Made by a program: the position numbers and the translations under genes
IMG/VR virus record: IMGVR_UViG_3300034684_000184
Span: 1-42,898 of that record
Length of the DNA stretch: 42,898 nucleotides
Direction: 5' to 3' (one strand)
Source: a virus
Notes under the pieces: generated by a model
Told to the model about the DNA's origin: nothing
The model's input: the letters and a program-made list of their open reading frames with translations, nothing else
Databases searched by the model: none
Part shown: positions 7,012 through 14,485 of the stretch, in pieces
Numbering within the stretch: the first letter of the stretch is position 1
Layout: each line of letters begins with the position of its first letter

Positions 7012-7150
7012 CTTCTGTGACCATGTTTTAGCTCTTTGCAAAGACCATAGAATCCGCCTAGATGAGGATAGTGAGCTGTTCGATGCTGATATTGACGTCC
7101 TTGTCAGGGTATTGCTTGCATTGCCCGATGGATGGGAGGAAAAGCAATGA
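6932..7150 (+). CDS. Hypothetical acidic protein
   Basis: The protein has 72 residues from ATG 6932, chosen because GGGAGGA lies just upstream. It is acidic and helical (DYYDFCDHVLALCKDHRI). It ends with LPDGWEE, a motif also found around residue 122 of the Lar-like protein, so the two genes share a short module. It overlaps the preceding gene by 80 bases and the next by ATGA. Confidence 0.5.
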   Translation: MSDWQTRENLDLLEKYPPFNMCEDYYDFCDHVLALCKDHRIRLDEDSELFDADIDVLVRVLLALPDGWEEKQ

Positions 7151-7470
7151 AAGCATATCCAATCTATTACAAAGCAAAGCTGAAAGGCTGGGATGAAATG
7201 AGCCAAGAGGAACGCCTTGAGGTTAGGGAGGAGCTTGAATTTCTAAATGAAGACGGAACGGCAGTAGGCTTCATCGTAGACGGTTATTTGGTCGGCAAGA
7301 TTGTTGATGTTTGTGATGAGTATATTGCTCTTGAGTGGTGGATGCCGATTGACAGCTATGAGGAGACGCAAGACCCGCTGACCACTTTCAAGGATGGCAA
7401 ATGGTACAATCCTAGCCAAAGGGACGAAATGAATGAGTGGATAGAGAAGAAAAGGAGGTTGGGGAAATGA
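7147..7470 (+). CDS. Hypothetical acidic protein
   Basis: The protein has 107 residues, starting by ATGA overlap with the previous gene and GGAGGAAAAG upstream. A helical first part is followed by a strand-rich core (GFIVDGYLVGKIVDVCDEYIA). No family is recognised. Overlaps at both ends place it firmly in the same translational unit as its neighbours. Confidence 0.5.
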   Translation: MKAYPIYYKAKLKGWDEMSQEERLEVREELEFLNEDGTAVGFIVDGYLVGKIVDVCDEYIALEWWMPIDSYEETQDPLTTFKDGKWYNPSQRDEMNEWIEKKRRLGK

Positions 7471-7628
7471 AACACCTGGGATTAGAGATCAGACGCGTAG
7501 GCAAATACATCGAGGCAAAGGTAATCGATGAAATGGAAGGAAGCCTCCTGGATCAGCGTCAGCTGAAAGAGCTCCAGGAAGACGTGAAACAGATTCTTGA
7601 AGATATCGAGTACGAGATCAAGGAGTGA
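7467..7628 (+). CDS. Hypothetical small helical protein
   Basis: The protein has 53 residues and starts by ATGA overlap with the gene before, preceded by AAAGGAGG. A short strand segment is followed by a charged helix (LKELQEDVKQILEDIEYEI) that could form a coiled coil. It is more G/C-rich than its neighbours. No function can be assigned. Confidence 0.5.
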   Translation: MKHLGLEIRRVGKYIEAKVIDEMEGSLLDQRQLKELQEDVKQILEDIEYEIKE

Positions 7629-7630
7629 AT

Positions 7631-8035
7631 ATGAGAGAGATATTGTTTAAGGGGAAGCGTGTTGATAATGAACAATGGATTGAAGGTTCTTTGGTGAACA
7701 ATATATTTTTCCGTGCTGGAACAAACTGTTCAGTACCTTACATCATCAACCCAGATGAATATGAAGAATATTGTTGTATGGAAGACATCGGCGAATTAGC
7801 TGTCGAAGTGCTTGAAGAAACAGTCAGCCAATTCACCGGACTTACCGACAAGAACGGCAACAAGATTTTTGAGGGGGATGTTGTAAGAATCGAGGATTTT
7901 GCTAATGCGGTCGTGAAATGGAGAGAAGATATAGCTTGTTGGACTTTGCAGGGTTATATCATCGGCAACACATGGGACTCTTCAATGTTAGAGGTAATCG
8001 GCAACATCCATGACAACCAGGAGCTGCTCACATGA
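7631..8035 (+). CDS. YopX family protein
   Basis: The protein has 134 residues from ATG 7631, with AAGGAG at 7620-7625. The YopX pattern is clear: REILFKGKR at the start, WIEGSLV, then SQFTGLTDKNGNKIFEGDVV in the middle, and a final VIGNIHDN. This family is widespread in phages and prophages of Firmicutes and gut bacteria; its biochemical role is not known. It sits in the early accessory block and overlaps the next gene by ATGA. Confidence 0.88.
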   Translation: MREILFKGKRVDNEQWIEGSLVNNIFFRAGTNCSVPYIINPDEYEEYCCMEDIGELAVEVLEETVSQFTGLTDKNGNKIFEGDVVRIEDFANAVVKWREDIACWTLQGYIIGNTWDSSMLEVIGNIHDNQELLT

Positions 8036-8226
8036 TGTACCACGTGATGTGCTACTCAAATCAGTTCAAGGAGCAGTTCATTGGCACGAACGTTAGGACG
8101 CTCAAGAACATATTTGAGTATGTAGACAAGTTCTTCGGGGCCACGATCCACAAGGTCGTGGTCGTGGAGACAAGAGAGACACTGACAAGGATCCAGCCAG
8201 GCATGCAGCTTGAGCTGGGACTGTAG
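8032..8226 (+). CDS. Hypothetical small protein
   Basis: The protein has 64 residues and starts by ATGA overlap with the YopX gene. It begins with a strand (YHVMCYS) and includes TIHKVVVVETRE, which reads as a small alpha/beta fold. No family is recognised and there are no catalytic-looking motifs. Confidence 0.5.
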   Translation: MMYHVMCYSNQFKEQFIGTNVRTLKNIFEYVDKFFGATIHKVVVVETRETLTRIQPGMQLELGL

Positions 8227-8235
8227 GAGGATGTG

Positions 8236-8445
8236 ATGGCACGCAAGGGAAGACAGGTAACGATCATCAAGAACCATCAGGTAATAGCCACATGCAGCAA
8301 TCTAGGAGATGCCATGAGGCTCACCCAGGTATGCAAGAAAGCAATACGGAACCACATGGAAAACGGAGGAACAATCAATGGATACCGCTTTTTATACCCT
8401 GATAATATTCCTAACTCGGAACAACAAAAGGATGCAAATATATGA
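8236..8445 (+). CDS. NUMOD-like small DNA-binding protein
   Basis: The protein has 69 residues from ATG 8236, with TAGGAGG upstream. The order QVTIIKNHQVIATCSNLGDA, then a helix with TQVCKKAIRNHMENG, then NGYRFLY matches the NUMOD1-type DNA-binding module normally attached to homing endonucleases. Here it stands alone without a nuclease. It may be a remnant of a homing endonuclease or an adopted regulator. Confidence 0.55.
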   Translation: MARKGRQVTIIKNHQVIATCSNLGDAMRLTQVCKKAIRNHMENGGTINGYRFLYPDNIPNSEQQKDANI

Positions 8446-8789
8446 AAAAGAACAAACACGGAGTGTATGTCTCTGGATATGAGCAGTTCGAATGGAAAGG
8501 AAATAATGGCTGCAGCATAGAGTTGAGGATAGGCCAGAAAGATAATGGGCAATGGGCTTACGGCACATTGTTTGAATCATACTCTCACGGAAGCGGCTCT
8601 CCGCTATCCGATACATCCAAAGGATATCCAACCAGGAATGGTGCTGAGAAAGCCTTTATGGAACAAATAAGAGCAGTAGCCAACGGTTATTACTTCATCA
8701 ATTATTTGGACGATATCATTTCCCATTTCGAGGATTTGTTCATGGAAAACCAACAGCTCAGCCTGTTCGACAATGTGGAGGGATTCTAG
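8442..8789 (+). CDS. Hypothetical protein with a beta-clamp-binding-like motif
   Basis: The protein has 115 residues and overlaps the NUMOD-like gene by ATGA. Its core appears to be a small mixed fold (IELRIGQKDNGQWAYGTLFE). Near the C-terminus it has QLSLF, the consensus by which DNA polymerases and repair proteins dock on the bacterial sliding clamp. It lies directly in front of the replication initiator gene with no gap. A clamp-binding replication or host-takeover factor is possible; the short motif could also be chance. Confidence 0.5.
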   Translation: MKKNKHGVYVSGYEQFEWKGNNGCSIELRIGQKDNGQWAYGTLFESYSHGSGSPLSDTSKGYPTRNGAEKAFMEQIRAVANGYYFINYLDDIISHFEDLFMENQQLSLFDNVEGF

Positions 8790-9650
8790 ATGGCAGAAAG
8801 ACGAATGTTTGCGATGACGATCATCGACAGTGATGCCTTCCTGGACATGCCACTTTCAGCGCAGGCACTCTACTTCCATCTCTGCATGAGAGCGGACGAC
8901 GACGGTTTCCTGAACAACCCCAAGAAGATACAGCGTGTTATAGGTGCATCCGAGAAAGACCTGGAGCAACTGGTCGAAAGAAGGTTCCTCATTGCCTTCC
9001 CATCGGGAGTGGTTGTCATCAAGCACTGGAGGATGCACAACAGCATCAGAAAAGACCGCTACAAGGAGACTGTCTACACCGAGGAAAAGAGCCGGCTGAA
9101 ATTCAAGGATAATGGATCGTACACGGAAGGAGGACAGGTTGGAGACGATATGGATACCGTTAAAAACCAGTCTGACAACCACTTGACAACCACTTGGCAA
9201 CCGAATGACAACCACTTGGAACCTCAGGTTAGGTTAGGTAAGGTTAGGTTAGGTAAGGATAGAGTTAATACTAATACTTGCTCCGAGCTCCCGCAAAAGA
9301 GCGAGAGCATCGAAGCCGAAGAGCAGCCATCATCGCCTGTTTATTGCACCATCATCACCAACAGGAAGGAAGAATATCCCATAACCGAGGATATGGTTGA
9401 GCTATGGGAAGAGAGTTTTCCTGCAGTTGATGTAAAGCAACAACTACTCAGCATGAAGAGCTGGTCCGTATCAAATCCAAAGAAACGGAAAACAAAAAAC
9501 GGGATGCTCGCATTCGTGAACAACTGGCTCAGCAAGGAGCAGAACAGACACACTGCACCCGTGATCAAGACAGGACAGGGTAAGCCATCCCAGTACACCA
9601 TCGGGAACGAGGACCGCTGGGATTCGTACAAGGAGGTACAGGCAAAATGA
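8790..9650 (+). CDS. Replisome organiser / replication initiator protein
   Basis: The protein has 286 residues. The N-terminal 90 residues (SDAFLDMPLSAQALYFHLCM, then ADDDGFLNNPKKIQRVIG) are the winged helix typical of phage replisome organisers. A low-complexity middle follows, encoded by tandem DNA repeats (residues about 128-160). The C-terminal part (VKQQLLSMKSWSVSNPKKRK, then LAFVNNWLSKEQ) is the short helical region that recruits the loader. This is the lambda O / DnaD type of arrangement with the origin inside the gene. The next gene, a DnaC-type ATPase, overlaps by four bases. Confidence 0.82.
   Translation: MAERRMFAMTIIDSDAFLDMPLSAQALYFHLCMRADDDGFLNNPKKIQRVIGASEKDLEQLVERRFLIAFPSGVVVIKHWRMHNSIRKDRYKETVYTEEKSRLKFKDNGSYTEGGQVGDDMDTVKNQSDNHLTTTWQPNDNHLEPQVRLGKVRLGKDRVNTNTCSELPQKSESIEAEEQPSSPVYCTIITNRKEEYPITEDMVELWEESFPAVDVKQQLLSMKSWSVSNPKKRKTKNGMLAFVNNWLSKEQNRHTAPVIKTGQGKPSQYTIGNEDRWDSYKEVQAK
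9174..9280 (+). repeat. Tandem iterons, putative replication origin
   Basis: An 11-bp unit gacaaccactt is repeated in register at 9174, 9185 and 9207, with a diverged unit at 9196 (ggcaaccgaat) and a partial one at 9218. It is followed by two perfect copies of the 15-mer aggttaggttaggta at 9226-9240 and 9241-9255, then an A/T-rich stretch (agagttaatactaatac). The 11-bp period does not fit codons, so selection is probably on the DNA. Iterons plus an A/T-rich unwinding element inside the initiator gene match phage origins such as lambda ori. Confidence 0.7.
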
Positions 9651-10435
9651 ATGCTTTCACAGAACAGCTGATGGCTAGACAAGGACTGAAAATCATCGAG
9701 ACGTTGCATCTTGATTGTCCAATCCATGGCACTTATGAGAACAACAGGATCCTGAGAGAGTACCCGGATGGTTCCACTGAGGAGCTGCCACTCTCAGGTT
9801 GCCCGGAATGCAGATATGATCATGACCGTCTTGCAATCATGAACCGGTTGCAAGCCGATCAGTATGCTGCAGTGTATGAACAGGCTGGAATCCCAGCCAA
9901 GTTCAAGGACTGCATGGTCCGTAATTTCAGCACCAAGGACCTTGATACAATCTCATCAGCTGCAAAAGTGCACGCAAGGGACATGGCGGTGGCTTTTGTA
10001 CAGGGTAATGTGCGCAGCGTAGTGCTCCTTGGTCCTACTGATCGTGGTAAGACGCATCTCGTGGCCGGTATGCTCAAGGGATGCATCCAGACAGGTAAGA
10101 AGGCTCTGTATGTGGTCGAGCGCAAGATATACCGCGATATCCACGAGAGCTACCTGGGACGCAAGGATCTTATGACCGAGGGACAGGTGATAGACTTGTA
10201 CTCCAAGGTCGATGTGCTTGCCATAGACGAGATTGGTAGATCCTCATGGACCGAGCATGAATCGCAGATACTCTACGAGATCATCGACAAAAGGGACTGC
10301 GAGAACCGAAAGACCGTGATGGCGGGCAATCTAACTCCCACGGAGTTCAATCAAAAATTTGATGATTCATTCAAGCGGAAACTCGGCGCTGCCGAAGTTG
10401 TCTGCATGTGGAGCAGATGGGAGGACATAGCATGA
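9647..10435 (+). CDS. DnaC/IstB-like helicase loader ATPase
   Basis: The protein has 262 residues. A Cys cluster at 24, 52 and 55 (DCPIHG, GCPEC) suggests a small zinc domain. The AAA+ core has Walker A GPTDRGKT at 129-136, Walker B LAIDE at 191-195 and a sensor-like MAGNLTP near 236. The Walker A loop has Asp-Arg where loaders often have Gly-Thr, but the essential G and GKT remain. DnaC-type loaders place the host replicative helicase on the origin; the initiator and iterons are directly upstream. Confidence 0.9.
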   Translation: MNAFTEQLMARQGLKIIETLHLDCPIHGTYENNRILREYPDGSTEELPLSGCPECRYDHDRLAIMNRLQADQYAAVYEQAGIPAKFKDCMVRNFSTKDLDTISSAAKVHARDMAVAFVQGNVRSVVLLGPTDRGKTHLVAGMLKGCIQTGKKALYVVERKIYRDIHESYLGRKDLMTEGQVIDLYSKVDVLAIDEIGRSSWTEHESQILYEIIDKRDCENRKTVMAGNLTPTEFNQKFDDSFKRKLGAAEVVCMWSRWEDIA

Positions 10436-10629
10436 AGCAGCAAGAGCTCTCAAGGGAACAACAGAAATTTGCAACCAATCTGGATGTGCTTTTTACAGCG
10501 ATGGCAAGAAGCCTCAAGTTGAACGGAGTACCAATCGAGGTGATCAACAAGGCTTTCTTTGCCGGCAATGCTGCAGTGCAGATGATCAGCCAAAAGAAAA
10601 ACCCCTCCGAAGAGGGGCTGACTGGTTAG
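10432..10629 (+). CDS. Hypothetical small helical protein
   Basis: The protein has 65 residues and starts by ATGA overlap with the loader gene. It is helical and includes GVPIEVINKAFFAGNAAVQM. It ends at TAG 10629, and its last codons run through the hairpin that terminates the leftward cassette. No family is recognised; the coupling suggests a replication accessory. Confidence 0.5.
   Translation: MKQQELSREQQKFATNLDVLFTAMARSLKLNGVPIEVINKAFFAGNAAVQMISQKKNPSEEGLTG
10592..10617 (-). terminator. Rho-independent terminator of the leftward cassette
   Basis: On the minus strand CCCCTC-TTCG-GAGGGG (complement of 10602-10617) is followed at once by TTTTTCTTTT (complement of 10601-10592). The stable TTCG loop and the T-run make this a very good terminator for the three leftward genes. 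It lies inside the 3' end of the rightward gene 10432-10629. Confidence 0.85.
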
Positions 10630-10635
10630 ATAAGA

Positions 10636-10911
10636 TTATTTATCATAGATTTGTTTGAAATATTTTGCTTGCATCTCTACAGCAAAAAGGTATCCGAAGC
10701 AAATTTTTGCATCAAGTCCCATGATTGTGATATCTTCTGCATCGGTTAACTCAGGCATCATTCCAACCGTTTCAGGATTGAAATTGTAGAAATTGCGCAA
10801 TGTGATCAGAAAAGCATCCCAACCATCTAATGCAGAAATCTTATTCTGCCTAAGGAAATTGGCAACAAGGCGTAGCCTTTCTGTATACCATTTCATGCTT
10901 TCGTTAGCCAT
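10636..10911 (-). CDS. Hypothetical protein, third gene of the leftward cassette
   Basis: The protein has 91 residues from ATG at 10911, chosen because GAGGAGG lies upstream; the longer reading to 10986 runs back into the previous gene. It is helical with some strand character (AEDITIMGLDAKICFGYLF). It is the promoter-distal gene, one base after the stop of the 102-residue gene, and ends just before the terminator. No family is recognised. Confidence 0.55.
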   Translation of the reverse strand: MANESMKWYTERLRLVANFLRQNKISALDGWDAFLITLRNFYNFNPETVGMMPELTDAEDITIMGLDAKICFGYLFAVEMQAKYFKQIYDK

Positions 10912-10912
10912 C

Positions 10913-11221
10913 CTATGCCTCCTCAACCTTGAAGAATCGCTGTACAGTCTCAGCAGACCCGTATTTCTCAGCATACATCCTTGCATCCTGCTCGTTCAGG
11001 GGAATGACCCCATCCCAACCACAATAGGACCCGTCGTTGCATCTGTGGCTGAAGATGGTCATAGCACCACCCCACCCTGCAAGGAAGAATATCTTGCTCC
11101 TGGGAGTCTGGTACAGTGCACAATCCAGATGCCTGAAGTCACCACGATTGCCTTCCCAAATCTCACAGACTAGATTGGCCTTCTCAGTGTCAAACAAACG
11201 ACCGTTGATTGTCTTTTTCAC
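10913..11221 (-). CDS. Conserved-looking accessory protein, second gene of the leftward cassette
   Basis: The protein has 102 residues. Its plan (MKKTINGRLFDTEKANLV, then ALYQTPRSKIFFLAGWGGAM, then VIPLNEQDARMYAEKYGSAE) resembles a family of small proteins I know from mobile elements and phages of Firmicutes and gut bacteria, whose function I cannot name. The start overlaps the stop of the upstream gene by four bases. As part of an isolated, separately transcribed unit it is a candidate lysogeny-expressed accessory or defence-related gene; this is inference only. Confidence 0.6.
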   Translation of the reverse strand: MKKTINGRLFDTEKANLVCEIWEGNRGDFRHLDCALYQTPRSKIFFLAGWGGAMTIFSHRCNDGSYCGWDGVIPLNEQDARMYAEKYGSAETVQRFFKVEEA

Positions 11222-11409
11222 AGCATGTACCCCTCTTTGTCACATTCGTAGATATCTCCATCAGCCCAAATCTCATCATCCATCAAGCTGATATCCTTGA
11301 TTGCTTCTTTTCTCTCAACTGGTGTACCCAGGTCAGATGCCTCTAAACCGTAAGTGACATACTCTGATGTAGAGTTTTCTAAAAAATCGATTGCTTCCTG
11401 TTTCTTCAT
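11218..11409 (-). CDS. Small acidic protein, first gene of the leftward cassette
   Basis: The protein has 63 residues and is very acidic, with LENSTSEYVTYGLEASDLG and a tail DIYECDKEGYML. The ATG (complement of 11407-11409) follows AAGGAAAGGAG. It is the first gene behind the strong leftward promoter at 11440-11468. No family is recognised; size and charge would fit a DNA mimic or inhibitor, but nothing specific supports that. Confidence 0.55.
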   Translation of the reverse strand: MKKQEAIDFLENSTSEYVTYGLEASDLGTPVERKEAIKDISLMDDEIWADGDIYECDKEGYML

Positions 11410-11439
11410 GTGGCAGCTCCTTTCCTTGGTTTATAGCCT

Positions 11440-11468
11440 ATTATCAACCCATTAAGTGGATATGTCAA
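11440..11468 (-). promoter_or_regulatory. Strong sigma-70-type leftward promoter with flanking operator-like repeat
   Basis: Read on the minus strand, TTGACA (complement of 11463-11468) and GATAAT (complement of 11440-11445) are separated by exactly 17 bases. This is one of the best promoters in the window. ATCAAC near 11444 and GTTGAT near 11477 form an inverted pair around the promoter and could bind a repressor. It drives the three-gene leftward cassette. The remaining bases up to 11556 hold no gene, and I see no strong rightward promoter there. Confidence 0.8.
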
Positions 11469-11556
11469 CCATAAAAGTTGATAAAATCCAAAAAAACTTT
11501 GGTTTAGGGGAATGTTTCGTTTCATTTTAACGAGTTAAGCTGGATGTGGAGGCAGC

Positions 11557-11862
11557 ATGGCAGAGAGTACGCTGGCACGCCTGGCGGTAATTGAATACCG
11601 CGACCGGCATGAAACCGAATGGGATAGTCTCACTCAGTGCGCGATGGCACATGGTATAAGCATCCAAAGGCTGAAGATGTACATCCACGTAGGTGGATGC
11701 CCTGATGGCCATTCAAAGTTCGATTTGCCAACCGACTGCCCATACGACACAAGGCTGAAGGATGATGGGACCGTGGAGATATTCGATACCAGGACACAGG
11801 ACACCATCGAGCCGATAAAGCCAAGAGTCACCAAGCATCCCAGGAGGACCGTTGCATGCTGA
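11557..11862 (+). CDS. Hypothetical protein at the start of the packaging region
   Basis: The protein has 101 residues, with GTGGAGG before the ATG. The first 45 residues (EWDSLTQCAMAHGISIQRLKMY) look like a helix-turn-helix; the rest is polar, with an Arg/Lys-rich end. It is the first rightward gene after the leftward cassette and its 3' end overlaps the next gene by seven bases. It could be a late-gene regulator or packaging accessory; no family is recognised. Confidence 0.55.
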   Translation: MAESTLARLAVIEYRDRHETEWDSLTQCAMAHGISIQRLKMYIHVGGCPDGHSKFDLPTDCPYDTRLKDDGTVEIFDTRTQDTIEPIKPRVTKHPRRTVAC

Positions 11863-12110
11863 ACAGAGAATACTTGCACAGCGTTTTTGAAGATTATGAC
11901 GAGGCAGCAGGAGCGTCCAGGAGCAGGAAGGCAATCACCAAGCAAACATGGACCGTGGAACTACCCAGAGGCATACGACAGTGCAAGATAGTAAAGCCTC
12001 TTTTCCAGCCACCCTATGCAGTCTACGCATCAGCCCCATCCATCCCATGCCCCGAGTGGCAGTTTTCTTATGACCTGGTGGACCAGTGCAATGAGTGGGA
12101 GGCGTTTTAG
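11856..12110 (+). CDS. Hypothetical protein upstream of the small terminase
   Basis: The protein has 84 residues. The N-terminal half is basic (AAGASRSRKAITKQTW) and the C-terminal half is rich in Pro and Trp, ending in QCNEWEAF. It lies two bases before the small terminase gene. No domain is recognised. Confidence 0.5.
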   Translation: MLNREYLHSVFEDYDEAAGASRSRKAITKQTWTVELPRGIRQCKIVKPLFQPPYAVYASAPSIPCPEWQFSYDLVDQCNEWEAF

Positions 12111-12112
12111 GC

Positions 12113-12787
12113 ATGGCAAACGCATACAGTGTGGACAAGCATCCAAAAAAGAACGCAATCATACGTGATCTGGTCAATCAGGTCCCTTACACGCAGATTG
12201 CGGGAAATTATGGGATGACTGTCAATGCTGTGCAACGATATGCAACACAAAAGCTCCGCATGAATGCAGCAAAGGCCCTCGCGAAGGGCCAGTATGACGG
12301 TGCAGCACTCCTTGCAAGAATAGAAGACACAATAGTTTACGTGCAGAAGATGTACGAGGCATGCAACGACTGGCTGCAGGATCCAGAGGACCACAGCCGG
12401 TACAACCTCGACCCAAGGGCCTACGAGCACGAGGTAATCTACAACTGGGTGCTGACTGATGGAGACGGCAAAGAGACACGCATCAGGAAGAAAGCTACCC
12501 TGCAGGAGCTTCTGGAAAGAGCTATTCGTGATGATGAGGAGATCATCAAAGTCGAGTCAAAGACCGCTGATCCGCGCAAGCTCATCCTGGACACAGCCCA
12601 GACTCTGAACAAACAGTTGGAGACACTTGCGAAGATAGCAGGCGTTGTACAGGAAGTGACCAATGTCGATGTGAACGTGAGTGTCAACACAGTGCTTGCA
12701 AGTACTATTGTGCAGGTGATTCAGCGTGAGGTTGAAGATCCAGAAGTGGTCAAGCGCATTGTGGAGGGTATCAGCCATGACGCGTGA
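12113..12787 (+). CDS. terS: Terminase small subunit
   Basis: The protein has 224 residues from ATG 12113. An N-terminal helix-turn-helix (IIRDLVNQVPYTQIAGNYG, then TVNAVQRYATQKL) fits the DNA-recognition domain of small terminases. Long helices and a charged C-terminal half would give the ring-forming oligomer. It lies directly before the large terminase ATPase and overlaps it by 11 bases. Assignment rests on this fold pattern and position. Confidence 0.75.
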   Translation: MANAYSVDKHPKKNAIIRDLVNQVPYTQIAGNYGMTVNAVQRYATQKLRMNAAKALAKGQYDGAALLARIEDTIVYVQKMYEACNDWLQDPEDHSRYNLDPRAYEHEVIYNWVLTDGDGKETRIRKKATLQELLERAIRDDEEIIKVESKTADPRKLILDTAQTLNKQLETLAKIAGVVQEVTNVDVNVSVNTVLASTIVQVIQREVEDPEVVKRIVEGISHDA

Positions 12788-13700
12788 GGAGTCCAAGCGC
12801 TTCGTCGCACAGCAGGTGCTCTACGGGCTCTCCAGGAGCCATTACATTGCAGCACTCGGGTGGAAGCCCTTCGAGTGGCAGACACAGGTCCTCAAGAGCC
12901 AACACAAGCGCAAGCACATTCTTGGTGCTCGGCAGAGTGGCAAGAGCACGATTGTTTCCTCAGTGCCATGCCATACAGCCAAATATTACCCAAAGAGCCT
13001 GTCCATCATTCTTGCTCCAACAGAAGCGCAGGCAATCGAGGATATCCTGAAGGTCAAGGAATTCATAGCTGCAGATCCATCATATCCAGACATCAAGCGC
13101 GACAGCCAGGACGAGATAGCACTGGAAAACAAGAGCCGTATCCTGGTCATCCCAGCAACCGAGCGATCAGCACGTGGTTACTCAAGGCCGAGGACCATTG
13201 TGCTGGACGAGGCAAGCCGCATCCCCGATGTGGTCTACAAATCGGGCGTTAGGCCCATGCTCACCGACAACCCAGACTGCGAGGTATTTGAGATATCCAC
13301 CCCAAACGGCAAGCAGGGGTTTTTCTATGACTCATCCTCATCAAATCGATACGAGCGCTATCTGATACGTTCCCCATGGCAGGTGGACCCAAGGAACAAC
13401 TGGACCCTCATACCGTACATGCAGGAAGCAGAGTTCAAGGCCGAGATGAAGGCAAAGGGTATAATGGCTTGGTTCAGCCCAAGACACCATAACCTTGATG
13501 AACAACAGGCCAACCTTGAATCAATGGGCATGCAGCAGTACCAGCAGGAGTATTGCTGCGAATTCGTCGAGCAAGAGGACATGGTCTTCAGTTATGACGA
13601 CATAGAGGCCGTATTCAACCAGACATGCAGAGGTTTTGACGACATAGGGATCGAGACAATCCCACCAGTTATCACCAATCTCAAGGCGGTGAACATATGA
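12777..13700 (+). CDS. terL: Terminase large subunit, ATPase part (separate gene)
   Basis: The protein has 307 residues. Walker A is GARQSGKS at 50-57, Walker B IVLDEAS at 141-147 and a coupling-type motif EISTPNGKQGFF near 190. It drives DNA translocation into the prohead. A normal large terminase is about 450-600 residues with the nuclease behind the ATPase; this one stops after the linker (SYDDIEAVF) and the nuclease is encoded by the next gene, which begins in an ATGA overlap. The ATG is the one inside the end of the small terminase gene. Confidence 0.93.
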   Translation: MTREESKRFVAQQVLYGLSRSHYIAALGWKPFEWQTQVLKSQHKRKHILGARQSGKSTIVSSVPCHTAKYYPKSLSIILAPTEAQAIEDILKVKEFIAADPSYPDIKRDSQDEIALENKSRILVIPATERSARGYSRPRTIVLDEASRIPDVVYKSGVRPMLTDNPDCEVFEISTPNGKQGFFYDSSSSNRYERYLIRSPWQVDPRNNWTLIPYMQEAEFKAEMKAKGIMAWFSPRHHNLDEQQANLESMGMQQYQQEYCCEFVEQEDMVFSYDDIEAVFNQTCRGFDDIGIETIPPVITNLKAVNI

Positions 13701-14485
13701 GCCCTGCAACATCAATTCCAAGGGACCTACTCACCACCAACAAGGAATATATCTGTACTGTGGATATAGCCAAGAAGCGCGACTATACAACCATCCAGAT
13801 CTACAGAGATTCACCGGACGTTAGGCATTTCCCTCAAGAGAGCGGACGTGATCCTATGGTGGTGAATTACCTAGACCTAATTTACCAATCAAAGATGCAG
13901 GCAGTGAGATACACCGACCAAGTGAGAATCATCAGAGACCTGCTCAATCACCTAGACCTGATCAAGAACTGCCAGCTGATCGTAGACGGCACAGGAGTCG
14001 GGGAGCCAATCGTGGATATGATGAGGGAAAACGGACTCATGCCCTTCCCCATCGTTTTCACAGGTGGCACAGAGGCACGACCGGTATATGCAGATTTCGG
14101 CAAGGTCTTCGGGGGATCATCAGCATCGTTCGGCCGGTTCATGGGCACACAAGTCCTCAAGGAAATGCATGTACCCAAGGAAGACCTGGTACACGCAGGC
14201 ATGATCATCATGCAGCAGAAGCGCATGCGTTTTGCATCAAACCTGCAACATGTCGAGGATTTCAAATTACAGGTAGCCAGGTTCAAGGGTCCTGTCAATG
14301 AGAAATCAGGGCATAGGAGCTACAATAACGAGACCGACGACATCCACGACGATTTCGTTGTTACCTACCTCATGGCCGCATGGTGGATCACCTACCGCAG
14401 GGTCACAGAGAAAGAGCGAATCATACACACAGAAAATACCACAGAGTGGAATCCGTACGACGTCCTGGAAGGGGGATACAGATAA
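13697..14485 (+). CDS. Terminase large subunit, nuclease part (separate gene)
   Basis: The protein has 262 residues. It has the RNase H-like fold of terminase nucleases: Asp23 in CTVDIAK at the end of the first strand, Asp97 in LIVDGTGVG, and the cluster TDDIHDDF at 213-220 near the end. These acidic residues would bind the metal ions that cut concatemeric DNA. The gene starts in an ATGA overlap with the ATPase gene, so the two halves are made in equal amounts and probably act as one packaging motor. Whether they stay separate or are joined by rare stop reinitiation cannot be seen. Confidence 0.88.
   Translation: MSPATSIPRDLLTTNKEYICTVDIAKKRDYTTIQIYRDSPDVRHFPQESGRDPMVVNYLDLIYQSKMQAVRYTDQVRIIRDLLNHLDLIKNCQLIVDGTGVGEPIVDMMRENGLMPFPIVFTGGTEARPVYADFGKVFGGSSASFGRFMGTQVLKEMHVPKEDLVHAGMIIMQQKRMRFASNLQHVEDFKLQVARFKGPVNEKSGHRSYNNETDDIHDDFVVTYLMAAWWITYRRVTEKERIIHTENTTEWNPYDVLEGGYR

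Noticed and set aside
9226-9255. Telomere-like TTAGG repeats
   Set aside because: Only two 15-bp copies inside an initiator gene; origin iterons explain them better.
13690-13705. Sequencing frameshift splitting the large terminase
   Set aside because: The junction has a normal ATGA coupling overlap, a sensible start and no homopolymer; kept as a natural split, with raw reads as the test.
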